Source of the DNA: Lysobacter sp. Root690
Lineage (GTDB): Bacteria > Pseudomonadota > Gammaproteobacteria > Xanthomonadales > Xanthomonadaceae
Reading direction: 5' to 3'
Length of the DNA stretch: 64,000 bases
NCBI RefSeq assembly: GCF_001427785.1
Contig: NZ_LMHM01000017.1
Span: 520,031-584,030 of the forward strand
Shown: positions 28,559 through 38,968 of the stretch, in pieces
Numbering within the stretch: the first letter of the stretch is position 1
Layout: every line of letters starts with the position of its first letter
The notes under the pieces: model-generated
Database searches by the model: none
What the model was told of the DNA's origin: nothing
The model's input: the letters and a program-made list of their open reading frames with translations, nothing else
Made by a program: the position numbers and the translations under genes

Positions 28559-28588
28559 AAAAAAATCCCGGTGCCTCTCGGCACCGGG
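28559..28588 (-). terminator. terminator of the ilv-leu operon
   Basis: On the minus strand CCCGGTGCC-gaga-GGCACCGGG is followed by ATTTTTTT. It lies 113 nt after the leuB stop. The gap between glpD and leuB (28404-28700) contains nothing else I can assign. Confidence 0.92.
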
Positions 28589-28700
28589 AAGGGGTATACC
28601 ACTGCATGGATCGCTTTTATGACGTGCTTGGTTTACAGCGGGACACTCACGGGGTTTGCTTTTCGATAATGGCGCGGCCGCATGGTTCGACCGCGCCGGC

Positions 28701-29789
28701 TCAGTCGCGCAACTCGGCGATCTGGCACGGCAATTCCAGCTGGGCCAGCACTGCCGCGGTGACGTCGGCGGTGGTCGCGGCCTGCCCGGCCGGCGCCAGG
28801 TCGGCGGTGAGCATGCCGGCGTCCAGCACCGCCGCGACCGCCTGTTCGATGCATTCGGCTTCGGCGTGCAGGCCCAGCGAATGGCGCAACAGCATCGCCG
28901 CGCTGAGAATGGTGCCGCAGGGGTTGGCGATGCCGCGGCCGGCGATGTCCGGGGCCGAACCGTGGATCGGTTCGTACAGCCCGACCTTGCCTTCGCCGAG
29001 CGACGCCGACGGCAGCAGGCCCAGCGAGCCGGCGAGCATCGAGGCCTCATCGGTGAGGATGTCGCCGAACATGTTCTCGGTGACGATCACGTCGAACGCG
29101 CGGGGCTTGGCGATCAGGTGCATGGCCATCGAGTCGACCAGCTGATGTTCGAGGGTCACGTCGGGGAATTCATCGCGCGCGACCCGCGTGGCGACTTCGC
29201 GCCACAGGCGCGAGGTTTCCAGCACGTTGGCCTTGTCGACGCTGACCACGTGGTTGCGGCGTCCGCGCGCGAGTTCGCAGGCGCGGCGCACCACGCGTTC
29301 GATTTCCGCGACGCTGTATTCGCACAGATCGCTGGCGGTGGTTTCGGTGCGCTGCTTCTGGCCGAAATAGATGCCGCCGGTGAGTTCGCGCACGACGATC
29401 AGGTCAACCCCGGCCAGCAGATGCGGCTTGATCGGCGACGCGCCGAGCGTGGCCGCGTGCGGTTGCACCGGACGCAGGTTGGCGTACAGGCCCAGTCCTT
29501 TGCGCAGCGCCAGCAGGCCCTGCTCGGGACGCACCTTGGCCTTGGGATCGGACCACTTCGGCCCGCCGACCGCGCCGAGCAGCACCGCGTCGGCGCGGCG
29601 GCAGGCATCGAGGGTAGCGGCCGGCAGCGGCTCGCCGCTGGCGTCGATCGCGGCGCCGCCGATCGCGTGTTCGTGCAGGTTGAACTGGTGGCCGTAACGG
29701 ATCGCGACCGCGCGCAGCACTTCGACCGCGGCGGCGGTGACTTCCGGACCGATGCCGTCGCCCGGCAGAACGACGATGTCAGCGCGCAT
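28701..29789 (-). CDS. leuB: 3-isopropylmalate dehydrogenase
   Basis: A 362-residue NAD-dependent enzyme converting 3-isopropylmalate to 2-oxoisocaproate in leucine synthesis. Opening [20 protein letters not shown], substrate motif [19 protein letters not shown], the [14 protein letters not shown] segment and [16 protein letters not shown] are all present. Its start overlaps the leuD end by 11 nt, so the pair is probably translationally coupled. Last gene of the operon. Confidence 0.97.
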   Translation of the reverse strand: MRADIVVLPGDGIGPEVTAAAVEVLRAVAIRYGHQFNLHEHAIGGAAIDASGEPLPAATLDACRRADAVLLGAVGGPKWSDPKAKVRPEQGLLALRKGLGLYANLRPVQPHAATLGASPIKPHLLAGVDLIVVRELTGGIYFGQKQRTETTASDLCEYSVAEIERVVRRACELARGRRNHVVSVDKANVLETSRLWREVATRVARDEFPDVTLEHQLVDSMAMHLIAKPRAFDVIVTENMFGDILTDEASMLAGSLGLLPSASLGEGKVGLYEPIHGSAPDIAGRGIANPCGTILSAAMLLRHSLGLHAEAECIEQAVAAVLDAGMLTADLAPAGQAATTADVTAAVLAQLELPCQIAELRD

Positions 29790-30423
29790 GGGGTTGCTCC
29801 TGTGTAGTGTTCCGCGCCGCCTCGCGGCGCTGTTCGAAATGGTGGATGGCGTCGATCTGGCGCAGCAGATAGCCCAACTGGTCGACGCCTTCGATCAAGC
29901 AGGTCTGGGCGAAAGCGTCGAGCGGAAACTCGACCGCGCGGCCGTCGGGCAAATGCAGGGTGCGAGTACGCACGTCGATGCGCAGTTCGATACCGGGCCG
30001 GTCGAGCAGTTCGTCGAGCAGGTCCTGCGCGACCACGATCGGCAGCAGGCCGTTCTTGAGCGAATTGCTGCGGAAGATGTCGGCGATCTCGCTGCTGATG
30101 ACCGCGCGCAGGCCCAGGTCGGTCAAGGCCCACGGCGCGTGTTCGCGCGAGGAGCCGCAACCGAAGTTGCGTCCGGCGACCAGGATCGCCGCGCCGGCGT
30201 TGTGCGGCTTGTTGAGTTCGAACTCCGGGTTGGGCGAACCGTCGGCGAGGTAACGCCAGTCGTTGAAGGCGAACCGGCCCAGGCCCTTGCGCTCGGTGGT
30301 GGTCAGGAAACGTGCGGGAATGATCTGGTCGGTGTCGATATTGCGTTCGCGCAGCACCGCGGTGCGCGAGATCAGTTCGACGAAGCCGGCGTCGGCGGAC
30401 GCGGCGTGGACGGATGCGGACAT
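29779..30423 (-). CDS. leuD: 3-isopropylmalate dehydratase small subunit
   Basis: A 214-residue swivel-domain subunit that pairs with LeuC to isomerise isopropylmalate. Signatures: [50 protein letters not shown]. The ATG at 30423 shares one base with the leuC stop (TAATG), which fixes the start; the much longer open frame upstream is the antisense-free shadow of leuC. Confidence 0.97.
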   Translation of the reverse strand: MSASVHAASADAGFVELISRTAVLRERNIDTDQIIPARFLTTTERKGLGRFAFNDWRYLADGSPNPEFELNKPHNAGAAILVAGRNFGCGSSREHAPWALTDLGLRAVISSEIADIFRSNSLKNGLLPIVVAQDLLDELLDRPGIELRIDVRTRTLHLPDGRAVEFPLDAFAQTCLIEGVDQLGYLLRQIDAIHHFEQRREAARNTTQEQPHAR

Positions 30424-31871
30424 TACGCGACCTCCTTGATCGACGGGTTGAATGCGGGGTCGAGGTAAGCGCGCGGATCGACCACATGCCCTGCGACCGC
30501 GCATGCGGCGGCGGTCAGCGGCGAAGCGAGCAAGGTGCGCGCGCCCTTGCCCTGACGGCCTTCGAAATTGCGATTGCTGGTGGACACCGCCAACTGGCCG
30601 GCACCGACCAGATCGCCGTTCATGGCGATGCACATCGAGCAGCCCGGCTCGCGCCATTCGGCGCCGGCCGCGCGCACGATCGCGTCGATGCCTTCGGCCT
30701 CGGCGTCGCGCTTGACCTGTTCGGAACCGGGCACCACCAGCATGCGCACGCGCGGATGCACGTGACGGCCGCGCAACACCTCGGCGGCCTGACGCAGATC
30801 GGACAGACGCGAATTGGTGCAACTGCCGACGAACACCACATCGACCGGACGCCCGGCCATCGCCGCGCCACCGTCGAAACCCATATAGGCCAGCGCCTTG
30901 GCTTCGTCGGCGTCGCGTCCCTGCGGCAGATGCGCGTCGATCGCCGCGACCTGGCCCGGATGTGTGCCCCAGGTCAGGGTCGGCTTGATCGCGCTCGCGT
31001 CGATATGTACTTCGCGATCGAAGGTGGCGCCGTCGTCGGTCTTGAATTGGCTCCAACGCGCGACCGCTTGATCCCAATCGGCGCCGCGCGGCGCGCGCGG
31101 GGTCTTGGCGAGGTAGTCGTAGGTGACTTGATCTGGCGCGATCAAACCGGCGCGGGCGCCGGCTTCGATCGACATGTTGCAGACCGTCATGCGTTCGTCC
31201 ATCGAGAGCGCGCGGATGGTCGAGCCGCGGTATTCGATGACGTGGCCGGTGCCGCCGTTGACGCCGATCTCGCCGATCACGTGCAGGATCAGGTCCTTGG
31301 CGCCAACGCCGGGCGCGAGTTCGCCTTCGACGTTGATCGCCAGGGTCTTGGCGCGGCGTTGCAGCAGGCATTGGGTCGCGAGCACGTGGCCGACTTCGCT
31401 GGTGCCGATGCCGAACGCCAATGCGCCGAACGCACCGTGTGTGGCGGTGTGGCTGTCGCCGCAGACGATGGTCTGACCGGGCTGGGTCAAGCCCAGCTCG
31501 GGGCCGATTACGTGGACGATGCCGCGGTAATCGCTATCGAAATCGAACAGCTCCACACCATGGCGTTCGCAGTTGCGGCGCAGGGTGTCGACCTGATGCT
31601 CGGCCTCGGCGGTGTAGTAGGGCAGACGGCCGTCGTTGCCGGCGGGCAGGGTTGGGGTGGAGTGATCGAGGGTGCCCTTGGTCAGATCGGGCCGGCGCGG
31701 CGACAGGCCGCGCGCTTCGAGTTCGGCGAAGGCCTGCGGCGAGGTGACCTCGTGGATCAGGTGCAGATCGATGTAGAGCACGGCGGGCGCGGTGTCGCTT
31801 TCGGGCGCGACCAGGTGGGCGTTCCACAGTTTTTCGAACAGGGTGGTGGGATGGGGCGTGGTGGTTGTCAT
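30423..31871 (-). CDS. leuC: 3-isopropylmalate dehydratase large subunit
   Basis: A 482-residue aconitase-family protein that binds a [4Fe-4S] cluster and, with LeuD, converts 2-isopropylmalate to 3-isopropylmalate. The start [12 protein letters not shown], the [20 protein letters not shown] segment, [12 protein letters not shown] and GCSMCIAMN with the cluster cysteines are present. A 224-nt gap with a family E repeat separates it from leuA. Confidence 0.97.
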   Translation of the reverse strand: MTTTTPHPTTLFEKLWNAHLVAPESDTAPAVLYIDLHLIHEVTSPQAFAELEARGLSPRRPDLTKGTLDHSTPTLPAGNDGRLPYYTAEAEHQVDTLRRNCERHGVELFDFDSDYRGIVHVIGPELGLTQPGQTIVCGDSHTATHGAFGALAFGIGTSEVGHVLATQCLLQRRAKTLAINVEGELAPGVGAKDLILHVIGEIGVNGGTGHVIEYRGSTIRALSMDERMTVCNMSIEAGARAGLIAPDQVTYDYLAKTPRAPRGADWDQAVARWSQFKTDDGATFDREVHIDASAIKPTLTWGTHPGQVAAIDAHLPQGRDADEAKALAYMGFDGGAAMAGRPVDVVFVGSCTNSRLSDLRQAAEVLRGRHVHPRVRMLVVPGSEQVKRDAEAEGIDAIVRAAGAEWREPGCSMCIAMNGDLVGAGQLAVSTSNRNFEGRQGKGARTLLASPLTAAACAVAGHVVDPRAYLDPAFNPSIKEVA

Positions 31872-31965
31872 GGAGTCGGGTGTTCTGCTTTGGCTGCTTT
31901 GGCTGGAGCTGTTGATTTGGGACGGATTGGGTGGTGCTGTTCAATCGTGCTAGGCACTCACCGCT

Positions 31966-32050
31966 CGTCATTCCCGCGAACGCGGGAATCCAGTGTCTTG
32001 CCGTGATCTGACCGAAAGTCGCTGGATTCCCGCGTTCGCGGGAATGACGG
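31966..32050. repeat. dRS3-like inverted repeat pair (family E)
   Basis: CGTCATTCCCGCGAACGCGG...AATCCAG and its inverse flank 30 nt that include ACCGAAAGTCG, a segment shared with the copy at 59991. It sits inside the operon between leuA and leuC without an evident terminator. Confidence 0.88.
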
Positions 32051-32095
32051 CCTTGTGAGAGCGCGGGTACTGGGGGATGCGGGGAGATTTAGCGG

Positions 32096-33682
32096 TCATG
32101 CCGTTGCCACCAACCGCTGCGGCACCTGCTTCGTCCGATGCATCCGATTCGCCAACTCCAGCCAAGCCAGCGCGCTGGCCTCGATGATGTCGGTGCTAGT
32201 GCCCGAACCGGTCAGCTCCACCCCGTCCACGCGCGCGGTCACGCTGGCCTGGCCCTGAGCATCGTCGCCGGTGGTCACGCTGGACACGTTGTAACTGTCG
32301 ATGCGCAGCGCCACGCCGGTCGCGCGCGCCAGCGCGGCGAACAGCGCGTGCACCGGGCCGTCGCCGACCGCGGCTTCGCTGACCGTCGCGCCTTCGGGGT
32401 CGACCAGTTGCACGCTCGCGGTCGGCAGGCTGCCGTCGGACACGCCGGTGCTGACGTGGGCACGCATCAGGCGATAGCCGCGCGCGGCCTTGGCGTCGGC
32501 GCCGAGCACCAGTGCTTCCAGGTCGGCGTCGAACACTTCGCGCTTCTTCTCGGCCAAGGCCTTGAATGCGGCGAAAACGGAGTTCAGGCGCGCTTCGTCG
32601 AGCGTGAAGCCCAGAGTCTGCAGACGATCGCTCAACGCCGCGCGGCCGCTGTGGCGGCCCATCACCATCTGCGACTGCGCCCAGCCGACGGTTTCCGGAT
32701 GCATGATTTCGTAGGTGCCGCGATGCTTGAGCATGCCGTGCTGATGAATACCCGACTCGTGCGCGAACGCGTTCTGGCCGACGATCGCCTTATTGCGCTG
32801 GACCACCATGCCGGTGATGCGCGACAGCAGGCGCGAGGTCGGCACCAGCCGGCGTGTGTCGATGCGGGTGCCGACGCCGTAGTAAGCGTTGCGTACGCGC
32901 AGCGCCATCACCAGTTCTTCCAGCGCGCAATTGCCGGCGCGCTCGCCGATGCCGTTGACGGTGCATTCGACCTGGCGCGCCCCGCCTTCGATCGCGGCCA
33001 GGCTGTTGGCCACCGCCAGGCCCAGGTCGTTGTGGCAGTGCGCGCTGAACACGGCCTGGTCGGCATCGCGAACGTTGGCGCGCAGGTATTCGAACAGCGC
33101 GCGGATCTCGCTCGGGGTGGTGTAGCCGACCGTGTCGGGAATGTTCAAGGTGCGCGCGCCGGCGGCGACCGCGGCGCTGCAGATCTCGGCCAAGTAATCG
33201 TGTTCGGTGCGCAGCGCGTCTTCGGCCGAGAACTCGACGTCGTCGACGTACTTGCGCGCCTGTTCGACCGCCGCGACCGCGCGCTCCAGCACCTGCTGCT
33301 TGTCCAGGTTCAACTTGTGTTGGCGGTGCAGCGGGCTGGTCGAAATGAATACGTGGATGCGCGGCTTGGCAGCGCCTTCGAGCGCGCGCGCGCAGGCTTC
33401 GATGTCGCCCGGATGGCAGCGCGCCAGGGTGGCGAGGGTGGAGCCGCGCACTTCGCGCACGATCGCGCGGGTGCCTTCGAGGTCGGCTTCGGAACTGGCG
33501 GGGAATCCGGCTTCGATCACGTCCACGCCGAGTTCGCTGAGGGCGTGCGCAAAGCGGAGCTTCTGCGTGGCGCTCATGCTGCAGCCGGGCGACTGTTCGC
33601 CGTCGCGCAGGCTGGTGTCGAAGATCGTGACGTGGGGCTGGGCGTCGGTAATGGGGGTTACCGGGCCGGACGGATCGTTCAT
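32096..33682 (-). CDS. leuA: 2-isopropylmalate synthase
   Basis: A 528-residue enzyme condensing acetyl-CoA with 2-oxoisovalerate, the first committed step to leucine. The DRE-TIM core starts [14 protein letters not shown], with [13 protein letters not shown] as the metal-binding region and [12 protein letters not shown] after it. The C-terminal LeuA dimer domain (leucine feedback site) occupies the last ~130 residues. The start at 33682 overlaps the ilvA stop by 4 nt (ATGA). This order, ilvA then leuA, is also seen in xanthomonads. Confidence 0.96.
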   Translation of the reverse strand: MNDPSGPVTPITDAQPHVTIFDTSLRDGEQSPGCSMSATQKLRFAHALSELGVDVIEAGFPASSEADLEGTRAIVREVRGSTLATLARCHPGDIEACARALEGAAKPRIHVFISTSPLHRQHKLNLDKQQVLERAVAAVEQARKYVDDVEFSAEDALRTEHDYLAEICSAAVAAGARTLNIPDTVGYTTPSEIRALFEYLRANVRDADQAVFSAHCHNDLGLAVANSLAAIEGGARQVECTVNGIGERAGNCALEELVMALRVRNAYYGVGTRIDTRRLVPTSRLLSRITGMVVQRNKAIVGQNAFAHESGIHQHGMLKHRGTYEIMHPETVGWAQSQMVMGRHSGRAALSDRLQTLGFTLDEARLNSVFAAFKALAEKKREVFDADLEALVLGADAKAARGYRLMRAHVSTGVSDGSLPTASVQLVDPEGATVSEAAVGDGPVHALFAALARATGVALRIDSYNVSSVTTGDDAQGQASVTARVDGVELTGSGTSTDIIEASALAWLELANRMHRTKQVPQRLVATA

Positions 33683-34827
33683 GCGGGCAGTTCCTCTGTT
33701 GCGTCTGAATGCTGCGGGGAAGGGCTTGCTGCGTGGGTTCGCGCCGGCTGGGCCGCGGACGCGAAGGAAAGATTGGCGAGCTGGTAAATGTCCGCCTCGA
33801 CGGCGGTGTCGCGGCCGAGCGCTTCGCGGCTGCGGCGGCGCGGACGGCGCGGCGCGCGCGGGCGCACTTCCGACAGCAGCCGCGCGAGCACGCCGGCATC
33901 GAGGTTGCCGCCGGAGACCACCGCGCATTTGCGCTTGCCGGCGATGCGCCGGCCGGCGGCCAGCGCCAGCGCGCCGGCGCCTTCGGCGATGATGTGTTCT
34001 TCCAGAGCCAGGCGAACCAGGGTTTCGCGCAGCTCGGCTTCGCGCACGATCACCACGTCGTCCAGCAAGGTGCTCAGCACGCGCTCGGTCAGGCGGCCGG
34101 GGTCTTTCACCCGCACGCCGTCGGCCAGGGTCGCGGCCGGTTCGATCAGGCGGCGATCGCCGCGCAGCGCGCGCGCCATCGAGTCCACGCCTTCGACCTG
34201 CGCGCCGATCACCCGCACGCGCCTGGCCGCGGCCGAACCCGACAGCAGTTCCGACTTCAGTGCGATCGCCACGCCGGCGGCCAGACCGCCGCCGCCGATC
34301 GGCACCAGCATCACGTCGGGCGCGAACGCTGCCAGTTCCAGCGCGACCGTGCCTTGTCCCGCGATCACATCGGGATCGTCGAACGCCGACAGCAATCGGT
34401 AATCGTGTTGGTCGGCCAGTTCGATCGCGAAGGCCTTGGCTTCATCGTAGGTGTCGCCGTGCAGGCGCACGGTCGCGCCCCAGTGGGCGACACCGGCGAT
34501 CTTGGTCTGCGGCGCGCAGCGCGGCATCACTGTGATCGCGTTGACGCCCAGGCGATACGCCGCCCAGGCCAGTCCTTGCGCGTGATTGCCGGCCGAGGCG
34601 GCGATCACCGTGCGGTGATCGCCGCGTTCGCGTCCGGCCAGCAGCGCGTTGAGCGCGCCGCGTACCTTGTACGAACCGGTGCGCTGCAGGTTCTCGAGCT
34701 TGAGCCAGCAACCGAACCGCTCGGCGTGGTGCAGCGGCGTGGGGTCCAGGTAGCGGCGCAGCCGCGCCTGCGCCGCCAACAAGTCGGCGGCGCTGATCTG
34801 GGCCAAGCTGGCTACGTCGCAGTCCAT
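33679..34827 (-). CDS. ilvA: threonine deaminase, short form without ACT-like domain
   Basis: A 382-residue PLP enzyme converting threonine to 2-oxobutyrate, the entry to isoleucine. The PLP lysine is in [33 protein letters not shown] and the phosphate-binding [16 protein letters not shown] follow. The catalytic domain ends near residue 330 ([14 protein letters not shown]) and only an Arg- and Ala-rich tail of about 50 residues follows, so the regulatory domain of the 514-residue E. coli IlvA is missing. It resembles TdcB-type enzymes in length, but its place in the operon makes it biosynthetic. The ATG at 34827 shares one base with the ilvE stop. Confidence 0.93.
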   Translation of the reverse strand: MDCDVASLAQISAADLLAAQARLRRYLDPTPLHHAERFGCWLKLENLQRTGSYKVRGALNALLAGRERGDHRTVIAASAGNHAQGLAWAAYRLGVNAITVMPRCAPQTKIAGVAHWGATVRLHGDTYDEAKAFAIELADQHDYRLLSAFDDPDVIAGQGTVALELAAFAPDVMLVPIGGGGLAAGVAIALKSELLSGSAAARRVRVIGAQVEGVDSMARALRGDRRLIEPAATLADGVRVKDPGRLTERVLSTLLDDVVIVREAELRETLVRLALEEHIIAEGAGALALAAGRRIAGKRKCAVVSGGNLDAGVLARLLSEVRPRAPRRPRRRSREALGRDTAVEADIYQLANLSFASAAQPARTHAASPSPQHSDATEELPA

Positions 34828-35885
34828 CAGACCGGGGTCAGCCAGGAGGCGTAGCGGCTTTCGTGTCCACGCACGACGCGCGCATACAGCGCGGCCAGTT
34901 CGCGGGTGACCGGGTTGTCGCCGAACTCGCGGCGGTCCAGCACCGCGATCGCGGTGGCTTCGGCGGCGGTGCCGCAGACGAACACTTCGTCCGCATCCAG
35001 CAGTTCGTGCAAGGTCACTTCGCGCGACTCCGCGCCGGACAGTTCGATCATGGTGTCGCGGGTGATGCCGGGCAATGCGTCGCGATGATCGACCGAGGTG
35101 ATCACCGAGTTCTTGACCATGAACACGTTGGCGCCGGTGCATTCGACGACATAACCCTTGTCGTCGGTGAACAGCGCTTCGTCGAAGCCGCGTTGCTTGG
35201 CCTCGCGCTTGGCGAGGATCGAATTGACGTAGGCGCCGCTGAGCTTGAGCGGCGGCATCGAGGTGGCCGGGTTGCGCTTCCACGGCGACACGGTCAGGCG
35301 GGTGCGCGCGCCGCCCAGGTGCACGACCTTGGCCAGGGTCGCGATCATCAGGTGTTGGGTCAGCGGATCGACGTCCAGGCCGATGGTGCCGGTGCCCATC
35401 CAGGTCAGCGGACGGATGTAGGCGTCGCGATGGCCGTTGGCGCGCAAGGTGGCGAGGGTGGCCTGGGTCGCGCGTTCGATGTCGAAGTCGATGCCGAACA
35501 TGTCCGCGCCCTTGCGCATGCGCTGCATGTGTTCGGGCAGGCGGAACACCGCCGCGCCGCCGTCGGCGGTGGCGTAGCTGCGGATGCCTTCGAACACCGC
35601 GGTGCCGTAGTGCATGGCGTGGGTGGTCAGCGGGGCTTCGGGCGCGTCGCCGGCGATGAAGTTTCCGTCGAACCACACCAGTGGTTGATCAACCGCAATC
35701 GGGACTTCACCACGATCGTAGGACTTAGAACGCCCAGATGCGGTCGAATCGTGATTCTCGGATGTTTCACCGCGATCGCTACGCGCCGGCGCATAACTGC
35801 GCTCGCGCACCGCCGCAGCCGCCAACCCGGCATGCTGAGTCGGCGTCGCCGCCGGTTGTTCGAGAATTTCAGTGCTCAGGTGCAT
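34827..35885 (-). CDS. ilvE: branched-chain amino acid aminotransferase
   Basis: A 352-residue fold-type IV PLP aminotransferase for the last step of Leu, Ile and Val synthesis. The conserved body starts near residue 67 with PLVWFDGNFIAGDAPEAPL and continues HAMHYGTAVFEGIRSY, TWMGTGTIGLDV and SGAYVNSILAKREA. The first ~65 residues are an extension not found in most IlvE proteins; they are hydrophilic and coded by DNA with lower GC than its surroundings. The ATG at 35885 has GAGG seven bases upstream and overlaps ilvM by 10 nt; there is no plausible start nearer to the conserved body. Confidence 0.93.
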   Translation of the reverse strand: MHLSTEILEQPAATPTQHAGLAAAAVRERSYAPARSDRGETSENHDSTASGRSKSYDRGEVPIAVDQPLVWFDGNFIAGDAPEAPLTTHAMHYGTAVFEGIRSYATADGGAAVFRLPEHMQRMRKGADMFGIDFDIERATQATLATLRANGHRDAYIRPLTWMGTGTIGLDVDPLTQHLMIATLAKVVHLGGARTRLTVSPWKRNPATSMPPLKLSGAYVNSILAKREAKQRGFDEALFTDDKGYVVECTGANVFMVKNSVITSVDHRDALPGITRDTMIELSGAESREVTLHELLDADEVFVCGTAAEATAIAVLDRREFGDNPVTRELAALYARVVRGHESRYASWLTPV

Positions 35886-36112
35886 GGAGAAACCTCAACG
35901 GCAAGACAGTCGTAAAGCTTGGCGAGCTGACTCTGCAGCGCGGTGTCGGCGCGATCGCCTTCCACCGTCATGCGCAGATGCCAGCGATCGCCGTCGGGTT
36001 GCGCTTCGCCATCCACCGACAGGGGACGGAAACCGCGGCGTTCGGCGGCGCCCAGTACGCGAGCCAGCGCGCCTTCGGCCTGGCGCAGGGTCAATTCAAG
36101 CTGGTATCGCAT
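35876..36112 (-). CDS. ilvM: acetolactate synthase small subunit (IlvM-like)
   Basis: A 78-residue ACT-domain protein (MRYQLELTLRQAEGALARVL, RRGFRPLSV, LRMTVEG, QLAKLYDCLAVEV) that supports the catalytic subunit IlvG. The ATG at 36112 has GGAGGA eight bases upstream and lies inside the end of ilvG (17-nt overlap). Its size matches E. coli IlvM (87). Confidence 0.88.
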   Translation of the reverse strand: MRYQLELTLRQAEGALARVLGAAERRGFRPLSVDGEAQPDGDRWHLRMTVEGDRADTALQSQLAKLYDCLAVEVSPCT

Positions 36113-37865
36113 GGGCGTCCTCCTTTTCGGCGGTGGTGGGCGGGGTGAGACTGGTGATCGCATCGGCATCGCCCGCTTCCGGGTCGAGCATCTGCGCGTT
36201 GTTGTGATTCGGCGGAACCAGCGGCCAGACGTTGGCGGCCTGATCGATGGCGACGTGCAGCAGCACCGGACCGGGCGTCTGCAACATGTAGTGCAGCGCT
36301 TCCTCGACCGAATCGGCGCGGTCGACGTACATCGCCTTGACTCCGAACGCGGCGGCCAATGCGCAGAAGTCCGGGTTGTCGGACAGGTCGACTTCGGAAT
36401 AGCGGCGTTCGAAGAACAGTTCCTGCCACTGCCGGACCATGCCCAGGGCCTGGTTGTCGAGCAGCACGATCTTCACCGGCAGGCGATAGCGCGCGATGGT
36501 CGCCAGCTCTTGCACATTCATCAGGAACGAGCCGTCGCCGCTGACGCAGATGACCTGCGCCTCGGGGCTCTCCGGCTTTTGCAAAGCGAGCTGCGCACCC
36601 AGCGCGGCGGGAACGCCGAAGCCCATCGCGCCCAGCGCGCCGCTGGTCAGATGCTTGCGCGGGTTGTTGAATTGCCAGTGCTGCGCGACCCACATCTGAT
36701 GCTGGCCGACATCGCACGAGACGATGGCGTCCGGCGTCAGTTCCGACAGCCGACGCAACAGCGCCGGCGCGTACACGGTTTCGCCGGGCGCGTCGTAACG
36801 CGGCGCGCAGTCGCGCTTGCGTTGCAGGCAGGTGTCGCGCCAGGCGCGGCGCGCGCCGCCGTTGCGGGCCTGCAGTTGCGCGGTGACCGGCGGAGTCAGC
36901 GCATCCAGCGAACGGCGCAGGTCGCCCTGCACCGCGGCATCGGCATAACGCAGCTTGCCGATCTCGCAGGCGTCCAGGTCCATGTGGACCACGCGCGCGT
37001 TCGGCGCGAACTCGGCCAGCTTGCCGGTGGCGCGATCGTCGAAACGCGCGCCGACCACGATCAGCAGATCGCATTCCTGCACCGACAGGTTCGCCGCGCG
37101 ATTGCCGTGCATGCCGAGCATGCCCAGGTTCAAGGCGTGCTCGGCCGGCAGCGCGCCCAGTCCCTTCAAGGTCAGCACCGAAGGGATCTGGCTGCCTTCG
37201 ACGAACGCGCGGAACGATTCGACCGCATCGCCCAGCGAAATACCGCCGCCGCCGTAGATCAGCGGCTTCTTCGCATGCGCGATCAAGGCCGCGGCTTCGT
37301 GATAGGCCGCGTCCGGTGCGGTCGGCACCGGATCGATCGGCAGCGGCACGTGCGCGGCCAGATGCGAGGCATCCTGGTTCTGCACGTCTTTCGGCAGATC
37401 GATAAGCACCGGACCGGGCCGGCCCGAACGCGCCAGACGAAACGCTTCGGCGACGATGCGCGGCAGCTCATCGACGCTGCGCGCCAGGAAGCTGTGCTTG
37501 ACGATCGGCATGGTCATGCCGAACACGTCGAGTTCCTGAAACGCGTCAGTGCCCATCAGCGAGGTCGCGACTTGACCAGTGATCGCCACCATCGGCACCG
37601 AGTCCAGCATGGCATCGGCGATGCCGGTGACCAGGTTGGACGCGCCGGGGCCGGAAGTGGCTACGCACACGCCGACTCGCCCGCTGGCACGGGCGTAGCC
37701 GTTCGCCGCGAAAGCCGCGCCTTGCTCGTGACGGACCAGGATGTGTTTCAGGTCCGACCCGTGCAGGGCATCGTAGAAAGGCATGATCGTGCCGCCCGGA
37801 TAACCGAACAGCACGTCCACCCCTTCTGCGGCCAGTGCTTGCACCAGCCAGCGGGCACCGTTCAT
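36096..37865 (-). CDS. ilvG: acetolactate synthase large subunit
   Basis: A 589-residue thiamine-diphosphate enzyme forming acetolactate or acetohydroxybutyrate. N-terminal GYPGGTIMPFYDALH, HEQGAAFAANGYARASG and TSGPGASNLVTGIADA are followed by the central FAD domain and the ThDP motif GDGSFLMNVQELATIARYRL. The start at 37865 shares one base with the ilvC stop (TGATG). Confidence 0.96.
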   Translation of the reverse strand: MNGARWLVQALAAEGVDVLFGYPGGTIMPFYDALHGSDLKHILVRHEQGAAFAANGYARASGRVGVCVATSGPGASNLVTGIADAMLDSVPMVAITGQVATSLMGTDAFQELDVFGMTMPIVKHSFLARSVDELPRIVAEAFRLARSGRPGPVLIDLPKDVQNQDASHLAAHVPLPIDPVPTAPDAAYHEAAALIAHAKKPLIYGGGGISLGDAVESFRAFVEGSQIPSVLTLKGLGALPAEHALNLGMLGMHGNRAANLSVQECDLLIVVGARFDDRATGKLAEFAPNARVVHMDLDACEIGKLRYADAAVQGDLRRSLDALTPPVTAQLQARNGGARRAWRDTCLQRKRDCAPRYDAPGETVYAPALLRRLSELTPDAIVSCDVGQHQMWVAQHWQFNNPRKHLTSGALGAMGFGVPAALGAQLALQKPESPEAQVICVSGDGSFLMNVQELATIARYRLPVKIVLLDNQALGMVRQWQELFFERRYSEVDLSDNPDFCALAAAFGVKAMYVDRADSVEEALHYMLQTPGPVLLHVAIDQAANVWPLVPPNHNNAQMLDPEAGDADAITSLTPPTTAEKEDAHAIPA

Positions 37866-38899
37866 CAGGCGGCCTCTTCCTGTCGTTCGCCCTGGGTCGC
37901 GGCGGGAGCGGCCTGCGCGGCCGCCGGTGTTTTCGGCGCGTTGTCCAGCCACTTCATGTTGGCGCGCAGCTTCTTGCCGACCGCTTCGATCGGATGCTCC
38001 AGGTCGCCCTGCTTGAGCGCCTTGTAGTTGGTGTTGCCGGCGGCGTATTCGGCGATCCACTGCTTGGCGAAGGTGCCGTCCTGGATTTCGGTCAGCACTT
38101 TGCGCATCTGCGCCTTGGTGTGATCGTCGACGATGTAGGTGCCGCGGGTCAGCGCGCCGTACTGCGCGGTCTCGCTGATGAACTCGTGCATGCGGGTCAC
38201 GCCGCCCTCATAGAACAGATCGACGATCAGCTTCAGTTCGTGCAGGCATTCGTAATAGGCGACTTCAGGCTGATACCCGGCTTCGACCAGGGTTTCCCAA
38301 CCGGCCTGGACCAGCTTGGTCGCGCCGCCGCACAGCACCGCCTGTTCGCCGAACAGATCGGTTTCGGTTTCTTCCTTGAAGGTGGTCTTGATCGCGTTCT
38401 GGCGCGCGCCGCCGATGCCGCCGCAATAGGTCAGGGCGAACTCTTCCGCGCGGCCGGTCTTGTCCTGATGCACGGCGTAGACGCTCGGCACGCCGCGGCC
38501 GATTTCGTATTCGCGACGCACCAGCGCGCCCGGGCCCTTCGGTGCGACCAGTACGACGTCGAGATCGGCGCGCGGGGTGATCTGGCCGTAATGCACGTTG
38601 AAGCCGTGCGCGAACAGCAGGCAGGCGCCTTGCTTGATGTTGGGTTCGATGACATCGCGGTACAGCTGCGGCTGGACCATGTCCGGAGTCAGCACCGCGA
38701 CCAGTTCGGCTTCGGCGACGGCTTCGGCCGGGGTCTTGACGGTGAAGCCGTCGGCCTTGGCCTTGATCTCGGTCGGGCCGCCCGGCCGCAGGCCGACGGT
38801 GACGTCGAAACCGGAATCGCGAAGGTTGAGCGCGTGCGCGCGGCCCTGGCTGCCGTAGCCGACGACGGCGATCTTGGGGCGGTGGGTGGTTGCGGTCAT
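37865..38899 (-). CDS. ilvC: ketol-acid reductoisomerase
   Basis: A 344-residue class I enzyme that rearranges and reduces acetolactate using NADPH and Mg2+. The nucleotide-binding motif is [19 protein letters not shown] near residue 12, followed by [12 protein letters not shown] and the metal ligands in [12 protein letters not shown] and [12 protein letters not shown]. The N terminus is about 14 residues shorter than in typical KARI, a difference I believe is shared by xanthomonads. A family C repeat lies in the 69-nt gap to ilvD. Confidence 0.96.
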   Translation of the reverse strand: MTATTHRPKIAVVGYGSQGRAHALNLRDSGFDVTVGLRPGGPTEIKAKADGFTVKTPAEAVAEAELVAVLTPDMVQPQLYRDVIEPNIKQGACLLFAHGFNVHYGQITPRADLDVVLVAPKGPGALVRREYEIGRGVPSVYAVHQDKTGRAEEFALTYCGGIGGARQNAIKTTFKEETETDLFGEQAVLCGGATKLVQAGWETLVEAGYQPEVAYYECLHELKLIVDLFYEGGVTRMHEFISETAQYGALTRGTYIVDDHTKAQMRKVLTEIQDGTFAKQWIAEYAAGNTNYKALKQGDLEHPIEAVGKKLRANMKWLDNAPKTPAAAQAAPAATQGERQEEAA

Positions 38900-38914
38900 G
38901 TCTGTGATCTCGGA

Positions 38915-38965
38915 GGGGAGGAGTTAGCGGAGAGGAGTGAGTGGAGAGGAGTGAGGAGTGAGTGG
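38915..38965. repeat. partial family C element
   Basis: GGAGAGGAGTGAGTGGAGAG followed by GAGTGAGGAGTGAGTG between ilvD and ilvC; only one arm is present, so no hairpin is formed. Confidence 0.75.
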
Positions 38966-38968
38966 GGG

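Noticed and set aside
28559..28588. Terminator as attenuator of a plus-strand gene
   Set aside because: The T-run is only on the minus strand and follows leuB, so it ends the leu genes.
33679..35676. 665-residue frame suggesting an IlvE-IlvA fusion
   Set aside because: The first ~283 residues are a +1 shadow of ilvE; IlvA has its own ATG at 34827 overlapping the ilvE stop.
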